64,000 nt of DNA, from NCBI RefSeq assembly GCF_000018685.1, contig NC_010001.1:3624001-3688000 (forward strand). The letters run 5' to 3'. Under the pieces are notes generated by a model, which saw nothing but the letters and a program-made list of their open reading frames with translations, was not told where the DNA came from and ran no database searches. Source of the DNA: Lachnoclostridium phytofermentans ISDg. Lineage in GTDB: Bacteria; Bacillota; Clostridia; Lachnospirales; Lachnospiraceae. Each line of letters begins with the position of its first letter. Positions within the stretch are counted from its first letter, which is position 1. Below, piece by piece: positions 32,562-41,935 of this stretch. Made by a program: the position numbers and the translations under genes.

Positions 32562-33896
32562 ATGATTAGAGTAGCTTTATACATTCGTGTAAGTACAGAA
32601 GAGCAGGCACTTCATGGTTTCTCTCTGGAAGCTCAAAGAGAAGCTCTGACTAAATATGCCAAAGAACACGACATGGAAATCACCGGAGTATATATCGATG
32701 AAGGTATTACAGCAAGAAAAAAGTACAATCGACGTAAAGAGTTTATGCGTCTAATTGAAGGAGTGAAAGAAAAGAGCTTTGATCTTATCTTATTCACCAA
32801 GCTAGACAGATGGTTTCGTAATATTTCAGACTATTATAAAATTCAAGAAACATTAGAAACCTATGAAGTAAATTGGAAAACTATATTTGAGAGTTACGAT
32901 ACAAGCACAGCTTCTGGAAGGCTTCACATAAACATTATGCTTTCCGTAGCGCAGGATGAAGCAGATAGAACTAGTGAACGTATCCGATCAGTCTTCGAAA
33001 ATAAGATTAAAAACAAAGAGATTGTTACGGGTAAGCAGCCGTATGCATACGTTATAAATAATAAAACTATCGAAGTTGACGAAGATAAAGCTGAATTGAT
33101 CCGTGACATTTTCAAATATTACAATGATGTACGTTCCGTAAATGCTACTATGAAGCATATGAATCAAAAATACAATCTTCATAAAAGTTATGATTTTTAT
33201 CGCGAAACTTTACGTACACGTAAATATACAGGTGATTTTAGAGGTGTTCCTGATTATTATCCTCAAATCATCTCTACAGATCTGTTTGATAGTGTTCAGG
33301 ATTCCAAGTCAAGTTATATCCGCGAAAACCAAACAATGCGCCTTTATATCTTCAGTGGGCTTATTCAATGTAAAGAATGTGGACTAAAAATGAATGGAAT
33401 GCAGACTGTCACTTCCGCAAATAAGTTCATGACCTACAGATGCCGAAACGCTGCTACTTACCACAGGTGTTCAAATAGATTATCCATACGTGAAGATAAG
33501 ATTGAACTTTACCTGCTCAATAACATCCAATTACTTTATGATACTCATGTAGAGAAATTAAGAATACAGAAAAAGAATAAAAAGAAGAAACACATTGATA
33601 AATCAAAAATAAAATTGAAATTAAAAAAATTGAAAGAACTATACGTAAATGATTTGATTGATATAGATGATTATAAAAAAGATTATAATGAATATATGAA
33701 AATACTATCTGAAGCAGATCTCGAAGATACCGCGGTAACTATCCAAGAAGATACCGAAAAGATAGGAATAATGATTGCTGACAACCAACTCGACACATAT
33801 AACAAATTAGATCGAAAGAATCAACGTAGATTTTGGAGAGGTATTATTAAAGAGATAATTATTGATAATGAACACAACATTGATGTCGTGTTTTAA
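32562..33896 (+). CDS. int: Large serine recombinase (phage integrase)
   Basis: 444 residues. The N-terminal resolvase domain begins MIRVALYIRVSTEEQ with catalytic S11 and includes LDRWFRNISDYYKI. A recombinase domain follows, then a zinc ribbon (CKECGLKMNG...YRCRN...HRCSN) and a coiled coil rich in Lys (about 345-395). It directs integration of the prophage; the attachment junction lies right after its stop. No recombination directionality factor was recognised. Confidence 0.95.
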   Translation: MIRVALYIRVSTEEQALHGFSLEAQREALTKYAKEHDMEITGVYIDEGITARKKYNRRKEFMRLIEGVKEKSFDLILFTKLDRWFRNISDYYKIQETLETYEVNWKTIFESYDTSTASGRLHINIMLSVAQDEADRTSERIRSVFENKIKNKEIVTGKQPYAYVINNKTIEVDEDKAELIRDIFKYYNDVRSVNATMKHMNQKYNLHKSYDFYRETLRTRKYTGDFRGVPDYYPQIISTDLFDSVQDSKSSYIRENQTMRLYIFSGLIQCKECGLKMNGMQTVTSANKFMTYRCRNAATYHRCSNRLSIREDKIELYLLNNIQLLYDTHVEKLRIQKKNKKKKHIDKSKIKLKLKKLKELYVNDLIDIDDYKKDYNEYMKILSEADLEDTAVTIQEDTEKIGIMIADNQLDTYNKLDRKNQRRFWRGIIKEIIIDNEHNIDVVF

Positions 33897-33936
33897 GTTT
33901 ACCCAATGCTATACTACCTAAGCTATACGTGAAGGT
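33897..33936. other. Prophage-chromosome junction (att site)
   Basis: After the integrase stop the sequence enters the ATPase frame. Codons GCT ATA CGT GAA GGT CTG CCA give A-I-R-E-G-L-P, whereas the family has a PEGLP motif; homology begins at about GAAGGTCTGCC (33931). The crossover therefore lies near 33930. The core dinucleotide cannot be fixed without the other junction. Confidence 0.7.
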
Positions 33937-35730
33937 CTGCCAGCCATAGTAACAATTATGCTTTCTCTTGGTGTGCAGAGGATGGCTAAGAAGAATGCAA
34001 TTATCAGAAAATTACCTGCTGTAGAAACACTTGGTAGCGCAACCTTTATCTGCTCTGATAAAACTGGAACTCTGACTCAAAATGTTATGACAGTAACTGA
34101 TATAGCTTCGATAAAAGGTATGGAACCAGAAAATAAAGAGTTTGGGAACCAGCTACTAGAATATGCTGCTTTATGTAACGATTGCTATCCTTCCAGTAAT
34201 TCCTCCGAAATCATTGGGGAACCTACGGAAAAGGCGTTATTAGTTGCAGCAGTAAGAAATGGATATGATAAGAAAACTCTTGACAAAAAGCTTCCAAGAA
34301 TCAGAGAAATTCCTTTTGATTCTGCAAGAAAATTAATGACAACAGTACACCAAGTTGCAGATGGGCGTTTTCTCATTATTACAAAAGGTGCATATGATGT
34401 CTTACTCCTACATTGTAACAAGGTATATAATAATGGTGAAATAGAAAATTTTTCTCAGTCACATAAAGCAAAATTTGATCGAAGCAATCTCTTAATGGCA
34501 GAAAAAGCTCTTCGTGTTATCGCTGTCGCTTATAAGTATGTTGACCGTAATCCAAACCAGATGACGGATTCTTCCCTAGAACAAGATCTAACATTACTTG
34601 GGCTACTTGGTATGATTGATCCTCCAAGAGAAGAAGTAAAAGGTGCCGTTTCCATGTGTAAATCCGCTGGAATCACCCCTGTAATGATTACGGGAGATCA
34701 TATCCTAACAGCTTGTGCAATTGCAAAAGCACTTGGTATAATTACGGAAGCAGAAGCCGAAAGTGTAAAGCCCCAACAAAGTAAGCTCTATGGAAATAAA
34801 AATCGTGGTGAAAATTTCAAGGCTTGTGCTATCACTGGGGAACAATTAAGTCATATGTCTGATAAAGAATTAGAAGAAAATATCTATCAATATAAAGTAT
34901 TTGCACGTGTTTCCCCCGCTCACAAAGTACGTATTGTAAAGGCATTGCAAAAGCGTGGTGAAGTTGTAGCAATGACGGGTGATGGTGTAAATGACGCACC
35001 TGCATTAAAGGCTGCTGATATCGGATGTGCTATGGGTAAAGGTGGGACAGATGTTGCCAAAAATGCTGCTGATATGATTTTAGCAGATGATAACTTTGCA
35101 ACCATAGTTGCCGCGGTAAAAGAGGGACGAGGAATTTATGATAACATTCGTAAATCCATACACTTCTTACTTTCCAGCAATATAGGAGAAATAATCACCA
35201 TATTTATTGCAATTTTATTTGGCCTTCCAGCACCACTACTGGCGGTTCAGTTACTTTGGGTAAACCTTGTTACTGACTCGCTACCTGCGATCGCACTTGG
35301 TGTTGAACCAGCGCCGGATGACATCATGAAAAAACCTCCGATTTCTCCAAAGAAAGGAATGTTTTGCGATGGTCTTGTCTTTAAGATAATATTTGAAGGT
35401 GCAATGATTGGTTCACTTGCTCTTGTTGCTTATACTTTAGGTGGAAGAACGATGGCATTTACCGTATTAAGCCTTTCACAGCTCTTTCATGCTTTTAACA
35501 TGCGAAGTGAGCACTCAATCTTTAAAATTGGAGTCTTTCGCAATAAGCAGATGGTGCTATCCTTCCTTGTATGTTCCTTTTTGCAAATCGCAGTTGTTTC
35601 CTACGAACCTCTTACGAAAATTTTTAGAGTTACACCAATGTTGCCATTCCAATGGGTTATTGTTTCCATTCTTTCCGTCATACCAATTATTATTGTAGAA
35701 TTACAAAAAGCTGTATCAAGTAGAGCATGA
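33922..35730 (+). pseudogene. P-type cation-transporting ATPase, 3' part, split by prophage
   Basis: From EGLPAIVTIMLSLGVQRMAKKNAIIRK onward (quoted in parts: the TM4 motif, then ICSDKTGTLTQN with the phosphorylated Asp, KGAYDVLL, TGDGVNDAPALK hinge and C-terminal membrane helices) this is the C-terminal two thirds of a Ca2+-type P-ATPase. The start region with TM1-TM4 is missing and must lie beyond the prophage's other end. The ATG at 33958 has no ribosome site, so the fragment is probably not translated as such. Excision would restore the gene. Confidence 0.88.
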
Positions 35731-35802
35731 TTTTATCTTGAGGGTGAAGCCCCCCATGGTCCCTCGTAGCGTTTTTAAATAAGCTATCGTTTATCATCTC
35801 CA

Positions 35803-35837
35803 ATAAGAAAAAGCAAACTTATCAAACTTTTCCTTGT
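35803..35837. repeat. Palindromic intergenic element, copy 1
   Basis: Imperfect hairpin related to ACAAGGAAAAGTTYG...RCTTTTTCTTGT, here between convergent ATPase and thioesterase genes. See the other copies at 37517, 57165 and 62549. Confidence 0.6.
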
Positions 35838-35852
35838 CATAATTTAAAAATA

Positions 35853-35919
35853 GCGTGAACCAAGCAATTTTCTAAGTAAAGTGTTCCTATCCTCTTACTT
35901 AAAACTTGCTGGTTCACGC
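35853..35919. terminator. Long stem-loop between convergent genes
   Basis: GCGTGAACCAAGCAA pairs with TTGCTGGTTCACGC, with AAGTAA/TTACTT nested inside. A likely bidirectional terminator. Confidence 0.65.
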
Positions 35920-36006
35920 ATTATAAATATATTTTAGCTTTTTTTATAAATTTCTATCTTTATCAATATATTTAAGTCTTCTTGTCACTTAATTCCAGCT
36001 TTATAT

Positions 36007-36447
36007 TTAAGCTTTCTTTTCACCTAATTCTAGCAAACCCTTAAATATCTGATAAACTTCAGGCTTTTCTTTTGCTAAACGAAACATTTTATACTCCGAA
36101 TTTAAGAAACAATGTTTTGTTTCTCCTACGGTACATAATCGACCTGTTGCTACATCGGTTATTTGGTAAGTTACTGTTAGCTTAACACCATTAAACTCTG
36201 TAACTCTTGGAAGAATCGTAACAATATCATTAAATCTTACCATTGATTTATATTCACAATTTACACCAATTACCGGTATTATCACTCCACACTCTTCCAT
36301 CATTTGATAAGTAAAACCGACTTGTTCTAGCATATCGGTTCTTGCTTCCTCAAACCAACGAATATAATTTGAGTGATGAACAATTCCCATCTGATCTGTT
36401 TCATAGTACTGTACTTTATGTTGATAAGCTTTTATATCTTCTTTCAA
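36007..36447 (-). CDS. Acyl-CoA thioesterase, YbgC/FadM type
   Basis: 146 residues of hotdog fold. VQYYETDQMGIVHHSNYIRW carries the catalytic Asp and the HxxY pattern of the 4-hydroxybenzoyl-CoA thioesterase-like group. It hydrolyses acyl-CoA thioesters; the substrate is not predictable. The ATG at 36447 lies downstream of an AGGAGG. Confidence 0.88.
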   Translation of the reverse strand: MKEDIKAYQHKVQYYETDQMGIVHHSNYIRWFEEARTDMLEQVGFTYQMMEECGVIIPVIGVNCEYKSMVRFNDIVTILPRVTEFNGVKLTVTYQITDVATGRLCTVGETKHCFLNSEYKMFRLAKEKPEVYQIFKGLLELGEKKA

Positions 36448-36491
36448 TCTTTTACCTCCTGACCTTATGGTACCTTCTTTGGTAATTTCTT

Positions 36492-37043
36492 TTATCGCTG
36501 TTCACCTCGGTAGATTGCTCGCTCTCCACCGATAAATTTTGGTCTAGTTCTGGCACACACTAGGTTTGCCTCACCTATCTTAGTAACACTAAGTCGAACC
36601 GGTACTGCAACCCGCTTTAAATGCATTCCAATTAAAGTATCTCCTATATCTAATCCAGCGTTCGCCTTTATCTCTTCCACTGCTACAGGTGAGTTCATAT
36701 GCTCATAAACAGTCGTAGCAAAAGAGCCCCCAGCATGTGGTTGTGGTACAACACTCACAACTTCATATCCATAATAAGTTGCTACTTCCTCTTCAAGAAT
36801 TAAGGCTCGATTTAGGTGCTCGCAACACTGTGCTGCCAGATAGATTCCATGCTTTGAAAGAATAGGAGCTATTGCACTGTATACAGCTTCTGCTGTAGCC
36901 ATCGCACCACTTGTCCCTATCTTCTTTCCTACTATCTCACTCGAGGAACATCCAACAACCAACAAGTCTTTTTCCTTTAAGCCTGCAATTTCAATCAATT
37001 CTATCATTGCTTGTTCGGCATTTTTCTTTATTTCTTCTATCAC
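36492..37043 (-). CDS. DUF436 (TIGR01440) family protein
   Basis: 183 residues from a GTG at 37043 preceded by AAAGGTGG; this gives the family's usual length, whereas the frame also extends upstream without support. DLLVVGCSSSEIVGKKIGTS and AQCCEHLNRALI are hallmark blocks. The family is common in Firmicutes and its function is unknown. Confidence 0.85.
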   Translation of the reverse strand: MIEEIKKNAEQAMIELIEIAGLKEKDLLVVGCSSSEIVGKKIGTSGAMATAEAVYSAIAPILSKHGIYLAAQCCEHLNRALILEEEVATYYGYEVVSVVPQPHAGGSFATTVYEHMNSPVAVEEIKANAGLDIGDTLIGMHLKRVAVPVRLSVTKIGEANLVCARTRPKFIGGERAIYRGEQR

Positions 37044-37252
37044 TAAAATCCACCTTTCTACGTTATTTTTAATTATTATAACCCAATAGTCCACTAATGA
37101 AAAGGAAAAAGAGTAGTATATAGTGGTACCATTTACACAGGAGAATAAACTTGACAATGGAAATCGTATGGATTACGATTATCTTAGAAAAATTATCAGA
37201 TACTTTGCTGTAACTGCAGCAATCACATTTCACAAATCGATACGAGGTCTTT

Positions 37253-37456
37253 ATGGAGAAATCAAAATTAACCACCTATGAACCATTGCTACCATATGAC
37301 ATTACCTATGGTGAAAATCGTAATTTATACGATAACATGACTTATGTCTGTGATCCGGTCTTATGCAACAAAACTATGGTACAAATGGTCAGTGGAAACA
37401 TCATTAAATTTTATGAATACTTACCAGTGCAACCATTAAAAATAGGAGGAGTTTAA
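37253..37456 (+). CDS. Small hypothetical protein, 67 residues
   Basis: ATG 37253 has a GAGGT site. A promoter-like TTGACA (37151) with an 18-bp spacer to TACGAT lies upstream, and the stop codon is inside the loop of a perfect terminator. The product is Tyr-rich (NRNLYDNMTYVCDPVLCNKT). Signals at both ends make it a real gene, but I do not recognise it. Confidence 0.6.
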   Translation: MEKSKLTTYEPLLPYDITYGENRNLYDNMTYVCDPVLCNKTMVQMVSGNIIKFYEYLPVQPLKIGGV

Positions 37457-37469
37457 CTCCTCCTTTTTT
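37444..37469 (+). terminator. Terminator of the 67-residue gene
   Basis: AGGAGGAG/CTCCTCCT stem, TTTAA loop, T6 run. Confidence 0.88.
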
Positions 37470-37516
37470 ATGAAACTTCTTTCTAAAAAAGATGTGACAT
37501 AACATGATAATTCAAA

Positions 37517-37551
37517 ACAAGAAAAAGCACGCTATACGAACTTTTCCTTGT
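37517..37551. repeat. Palindromic intergenic element, copy 2
   Basis: ACAAGAAAAAGCACGC...ACTTTTCCTTGT; palindrome extends outward with ATTCAAA/TTTGAAT (37510-37558). It probably terminates enolase transcription. Confidence 0.65.
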
Positions 37552-37585
37552 TTTGAATATCACTAAGATTCTCTATTTAACTTAG

Positions 37586-38899
37586 TTATTTTAAAACTTT
37601 GAATGCTTTTTTACCAGGATAAATAGCTGCCTGACCCAATTCTTGTTCAATTCTAAGCAATTGATTATATTTAGCAACACGATCACTTCTAGATGGTGCA
37701 CCGGTCTTAATCTGACCAGCATTTGTAGCTACCGCAATATCTGCAATTGTAGTATCTTCCGTCTCACCGGAACGATGAGAAACGATCGCTGTCCATCCTT
37801 GATTCTTTGTCATCTCAATCGCATTTAAGGTTTCAGTCAGAGAACCAATCTGATTGAACTTAATTAGTACAGAATTAGATATATCTTCTTTAATTCCCTT
37901 TGAAATACGGTTTGTGTTAGTAACAAATAAATCATCTCCAACAAGCTGTATACGTGATCCAAGACGCTCGGTTAACTTCTTCCAACCTTCCCAATCTTCT
38001 TCTGCTAAACCATCTTCTAAGGAAAGAATAGGATATTTATTACATAGATTCTCCCAATAATCAATCATCTCATCTACAGTCTTTAACTCTCCAGACTTCC
38101 AGAACAGATAGTTTCCTTCTTTTCCAATCTTCTTTGCTTCATCATACATTTCGGTAGCCGCAGCATCCATCGCAATATAGAAATCAGAACCTGGCTCAAA
38201 CCCTGCTTTTTTGATTGCTTCTACGATATATTCAAGAGCTTGCTCATCCGAATTAAACTTCGGTGCAAATCCACCCTCATCACCTACAGCAGTTACATAT
38301 CCATCTGCTTTTAATAATTTCTTTAAAGTATGAAATACGGTTGTACTGTGCTCTAACGCTTCTGAAAAGCTCTTAGCACCCACTGGCATAATCATAAATT
38401 CCTGGATGTTTAAACTAGAATCTGCATGCTTTCCACCATTAATGATATTCATCATAGGTACCGGAAGAGTTCTTGCATTTGTACCGCCAAGATATTGATA
38501 TAATGGAAGGGAAACAGCAGTTGCTGCCGCTTTTGCTGTTGCAAGAGAAACTGCTAAGATTGCATTAGCACCAAGCTTTCCCTTATTCTCTGTACCATCT
38601 GCATCAATCATTGCGGCATCAATCTCAACTTGGTTTAATGGGTTTCTTCCACATACCGCTTCTGAGAGTTCTTTCTTTACGTGTTCAACTGCATTTAATA
38701 CGCCATTACCAAGATAACGCCCTTTATCTCCATCTCTTAATTCTACTGCCTCAAATGCGCCTGTAGAGGCACCAGATGGTGCAGCAGCCATACCCACACT
38801 ACCATCACTTAAAATAACTTCTGCCTCCACTGTTGGATTTCCTCTGGAGTCTAAGATTTCTCTACCTTTTACTTTTTCAATACTTAATAATTTTTTCAT
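37586..38899 (-). CDS. eno: Enolase
   Basis: 437 residues. KVKGREILDSRGNPTVEAEV, the GVPSGASTGAFEA-like block (APSGASTGAFEAVELRDGD), NIINGGKHADSSLNIQEFMI, GDEGGFAP and IVSHRSGETEDTTIAD are diagnostic. It converts 2-phosphoglycerate to phosphoenolpyruvate. ATG 38899 is chosen as the family start; an ATG 12 bp upstream has no spacing to a ribosome site. Confidence 0.97.
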   Translation of the reverse strand: MKKLLSIEKVKGREILDSRGNPTVEAEVILSDGSVGMAAAPSGASTGAFEAVELRDGDKGRYLGNGVLNAVEHVKKELSEAVCGRNPLNQVEIDAAMIDADGTENKGKLGANAILAVSLATAKAAATAVSLPLYQYLGGTNARTLPVPMMNIINGGKHADSSLNIQEFMIMPVGAKSFSEALEHSTTVFHTLKKLLKADGYVTAVGDEGGFAPKFNSDEQALEYIVEAIKKAGFEPGSDFYIAMDAAATEMYDEAKKIGKEGNYLFWKSGELKTVDEMIDYWENLCNKYPILSLEDGLAEEDWEGWKKLTERLGSRIQLVGDDLFVTNTNRISKGIKEDISNSVLIKFNQIGSLTETLNAIEMTKNQGWTAIVSHRSGETEDTTIADIAVATNAGQIKTGAPSRSDRVAKYNQLLRIEQELGQAAIYPGKKAFKVLK

Positions 38900-39062
38900 A
38901 CTAATCACCATACCTTTCTATATCCTGCAAACTTTGGGATGCAGGGCACTATTATAACTTCATTTTGGCGCTTAGCGCCTTTTTATTGAATTGGAATAAC
39001 ACAAACTCTCTATCACATTTATAACCATAACTATGCGTCTCTATACTAGTATTATTATAAAT

Positions 39063-39090
39063 AGTATATCATTTACATTTGAAACATCAA
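39063..39090 (-). promoter_or_regulatory. Likely enolase promoter
   Basis: Minus strand: TTGATG, 16-bp spacer, TATACT, about 165 bp upstream of the start. The rest of this leader holds nothing else recognisable. Confidence 0.45.
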
Positions 39091-39179
39091 TACCTATTAC
39101 CAAATGAGTCAAAATATTCCTATCATTTCTATAGGAATACTAAGTATACGTATAGAAAATTTACCTTATCACAAACAAA

Positions 39180-39229
39180 AAGGGGTGTTGCAAAAATCAT
39201 ACAAGGTAATGAGTTTTGCAACACCCCTT
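39180..39229 (-). terminator. Strong terminator after cell-wall hydrolase gene
   Basis: A perfect 16-bp stem AAGGGGTGTTGCAAAA/TTTTGCAACACCCCTT with an 18-nt loop, then TTTTTG on the minus strand. Confidence 0.85.
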
Positions 39230-39232
39230 AGG

Positions 39233-39330
39233 GTATCATTCGTATAAATACGACTGTATCATTCGTATAAAAACGACAGTATCATTCATATATTAAAACG
39301 ACTGTATCATTCGTTTATTAAACGACTAAC
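39233..39330. repeat. Four tandem repeats of about 24 bp
   Basis: GTATCATTCGTATAAAWACGACW-type units repeat four times between the hydrolase stop and its terminator. Each includes a small palindrome such as CGTATAAATACG or CGTTTATTAAACG, so the mRNA 3' end would carry four mini-hairpins. Confidence 0.75.
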
Positions 39331-39332
39331 AT

Positions 39333-40799
39333 TTATCTTTGATAAAAGCAGTGACTGCCTAAAATGTAATATTTTTTATAGCTTGAAGTTTTTGCTCTAT
39401 TTTTCATCATGAAATATTTATAATCACCAATATTGTTATTACCAGCAAGTGCTTCTATCGCAGCTTTTTTACAACTTTCCGTAACTTGCGATTTATACTT
39501 TTCTACACGACCGGAATTTGCTCCGGAAAATTGACCTGGTGCATATATAACATCATGAATTGTTTTTCCCCAATAGCCGTCTATCATTCGGTTAACTACA
39601 ACATTCGCTACCGCCAACTGACCTTCATAAGATTCTCCATTTGCTTCCATCGCTACTACAGTAGCAAGAAGCAGAATCTCTTCGTCGGATACTTTTATTG
39701 CGGAACGATTAGTTTTAGAAGGTTTATGCTTTTTTGCTTCTTCTAGTTCTTTTGCTATCTGTGCTGTTTTTTTCGCTTCTTCAATCTCTTCCTTTGTAGT
39801 CGCTGTTTTTAAATTAAACACAGACTTGGATAAATCTTTACTAACATAACTTACTTGGCTATCTTTATATTGGATCGCATACCATCCGTCAGTGTCTTCA
39901 TCAGAGACATGAACAAAACTATCCTCATTCTTTGCTTCCGTTAATACCTCGCCTGTTAAATCAGGAGATTTTCTAATATTAACTGAACCAGCTGTAATAA
40001 CTATTTGGTCAGCCTTTAGTTCCGATACAAGATTTTTTGCTTCTTCATCAAAATATAAGTATTGATTACTTGCATATCCGGTAACCTTGCCTGAGGTTAT
40101 CTTCGTCCATTCTTCTCCGCGCTCTACGATGGTTGCGTAAGAATTCTTATTTAATTGACCAACAATTGTTGCATCTGAGTCAGCTTCACTACGTATGTTT
40201 AAAAACTCACTTACTTTCGGTAGTACTTTCTCATACTCCGGTAAAGCTTTTATCATACTGAAAGTATCAATTTCTTCAGAGTTACTATTTGAATCTGCAA
40301 CGTTTTCTTCCATGCTAAATGCAATTGCTCTCGCTTTTACATTCTCTTGTACTGCCTTTTGCTCTAAATCTTCTTGCTTCTTTTTTTCTTCTAAATTCTC
40401 TTTAATAACTTTTTGTTCTAAATTCTCTTTCATTGCTTGTTTTTCCAAATCCTCTTCCAATGAAACATTGGAATCCAATGCAGTATTGGAATTAACATTT
40501 GATTTATTTGTTTCTTTTGTATCATTTGTATGATTGGAAGTTATTAAGTTATCTGAACTGTTATCCTCTATTGCTAAGGAGAACAATTCAATTTTATCCA
40601 TTTTCGCAAATTCATCCTCTTTTGATTTCGCAAAATCTAATTGATTTGCTTCATCATCCGAAGTATTTGTTTCAGCAATCTGTGAATCATCTTCATAAGT
40701 ACCACTTATGCTATAGCAGGTAGTGTCTGTTATCACTATCATAGCAAAGAAACATACTATCATGACAAGGATTACTGAAACTCTTGTTTTTGCTTTCAT
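39333..40799 (-). CDS. Secreted SH3-domain cell-wall hydrolase (SleB/Hydrolase_2 type)
   Basis: 488 residues. N-terminal signal/anchor helix (VSVILVMIVCFFAMIVITDT), a long Asp/Glu/Asn-rich low-complexity and coiled stretch (to about 190), two bacterial SH3 domains (about 195-250 and 262-325), and a C-terminal Hydrolase_2 domain (VVAMEANGESYEGQLAVANV, GQFSGA). This family cleaves cortex or cell-wall peptidoglycan. The EDLEQKAVQENVKARA region has near-repeats of LEQK-type units. Confidence 0.85.
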   Translation of the reverse strand: MKAKTRVSVILVMIVCFFAMIVITDTTCYSISGTYEDDSQIAETNTSDDEANQLDFAKSKEDEFAKMDKIELFSLAIEDNSSDNLITSNHTNDTKETNKSNVNSNTALDSNVSLEEDLEKQAMKENLEQKVIKENLEEKKKQEDLEQKAVQENVKARAIAFSMEENVADSNSNSEEIDTFSMIKALPEYEKVLPKVSEFLNIRSEADSDATIVGQLNKNSYATIVERGEEWTKITSGKVTGYASNQYLYFDEEAKNLVSELKADQIVITAGSVNIRKSPDLTGEVLTEAKNEDSFVHVSDEDTDGWYAIQYKDSQVSYVSKDLSKSVFNLKTATTKEEIEEAKKTAQIAKELEEAKKHKPSKTNRSAIKVSDEEILLLATVVAMEANGESYEGQLAVANVVVNRMIDGYWGKTIHDVIYAPGQFSGANSGRVEKYKSQVTESCKKAAIEALAGNNNIGDYKYFMMKNRAKTSSYKKYYILGSHCFYQR

Positions 40800-40993
40800 A
40801 TTCGTCTAATTCCTTTCGATGTTTTCTATTATGGACGAATTGTTACATTTGTAACACCATAATGAATGAACTATCTCATAATTATTACAAAAATATTACA
40901 ATGGAATTATACCAACGAAATGAAGTTTTGTCAACCTTTGGTACAGGCTTCAGTTTTTTGAAGCTTTCTCTTAATCTTACAACCATAAAAATC

Positions 40994-41893
40994 TTAGTCT
41001 AAAGCCAAGTTAAAATAGCCATTTGCATACGCTTCTGTATTTAAACGAACCATTGCATATGGCTGAAGTTCACCTTCAAATGCATAATAAGATGGAACTG
41101 TTACAATCGCCTCCAGACATTCTTCCTCTTTCATCAGATAAGCAATTGCATCTGCAATCAAATCTTCTGGTAACGTTGTTTCTTTTATAACTAATTGATT
41201 ATTTTTTTTATAATACATAACGGCATAGGAGTGATTATCAACCGATAGTTTAAGTACCTTTCCTCCCGCAAACCTAGCTTCATTCACAGCATAGGTGATT
41301 GCTTCAAGGTTCCATTTAACATATCCTGGTCGATCAAAGTGAAAATCACGAAGTTGTTTGTATTCTTCTGGAAGAATATCCTTTTTCTCATAGTTATTTT
41401 CATAAGCAAGAGATACCCCGTGAACTCTGACGTTCTCTGCTTTGATAGATGCTACAGAAAGCATTTGTTCCGCTGCAGCTTTAAAATATAATTGTTTTTT
41501 AAAGTAAATGGTTTGATAACCACGTCTTTCGTAATAAGAGAATAGTTCTTTATTTGCTGGTACTAGAATCGTTCCTGCACTATAATTTTCTTCGCTTGTC
41601 CGACTCGCTTCTTCCAATAGTTCTGAAGCTATACCTTGCTCTCTGGCTTTTGGCAAGGTAGCTACAGCATAAACATAGTGAATAGGCAAGGTTTCATCAT
41701 CGGTATATCGATACGATGCTGGAAGTAGGGTAAGCATTCCTAAGATTTCTTCCCCTTTCTTGTACACATAAGTATTCTCTTCTTTAAATCGATTATCATA
41801 ATAGAAATCCACATAGGATATTTCATCTTGAAAGCAAATCTGCCACATCTTTTTTAATTGCGGCACCATTTCCTTCGTTGCTAATGTAATCAA
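40994..41893 (-). CDS. GNAT-family N-acetyltransferase, Eis-like two-domain
   Basis: 299 residues. The N-terminal GNAT core has the acetyl-CoA-binding VYAVATLPKAREQGIASELL motif; the C-terminal part is a second domain as in Eis-like acetyltransferases. Substrate unknown. The 190-bp gap upstream (40800-40993) shows nothing recognisable. Confidence 0.8.
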   Translation of the reverse strand: MITLATKEMVPQLKKMWQICFQDEISYVDFYYDNRFKEENTYVYKKGEEILGMLTLLPASYRYTDDETLPIHYVYAVATLPKAREQGIASELLEEASRTSEENYSAGTILVPANKELFSYYERRGYQTIYFKKQLYFKAAAEQMLSVASIKAENVRVHGVSLAYENNYEKKDILPEEYKQLRDFHFDRPGYVKWNLEAITYAVNEARFAGGKVLKLSVDNHSYAVMYYKKNNQLVIKETTLPEDLIADAIAYLMKEEECLEAIVTVPSYYAFEGELQPYAMVRLNTEAYANGYFNLALD

Positions 41894-41935
41894 GTTACCT
41901 CTCCTTCACTTTCCTTCATCCTCAAACTTATATCA

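Noticed and set aside
37044..37157. N-terminal extension of the DUF436 gene to an upstream ATG
   Set aside because: No ribosome site, no family similarity, and the GTG at 37043 has a good site and gives the usual length.
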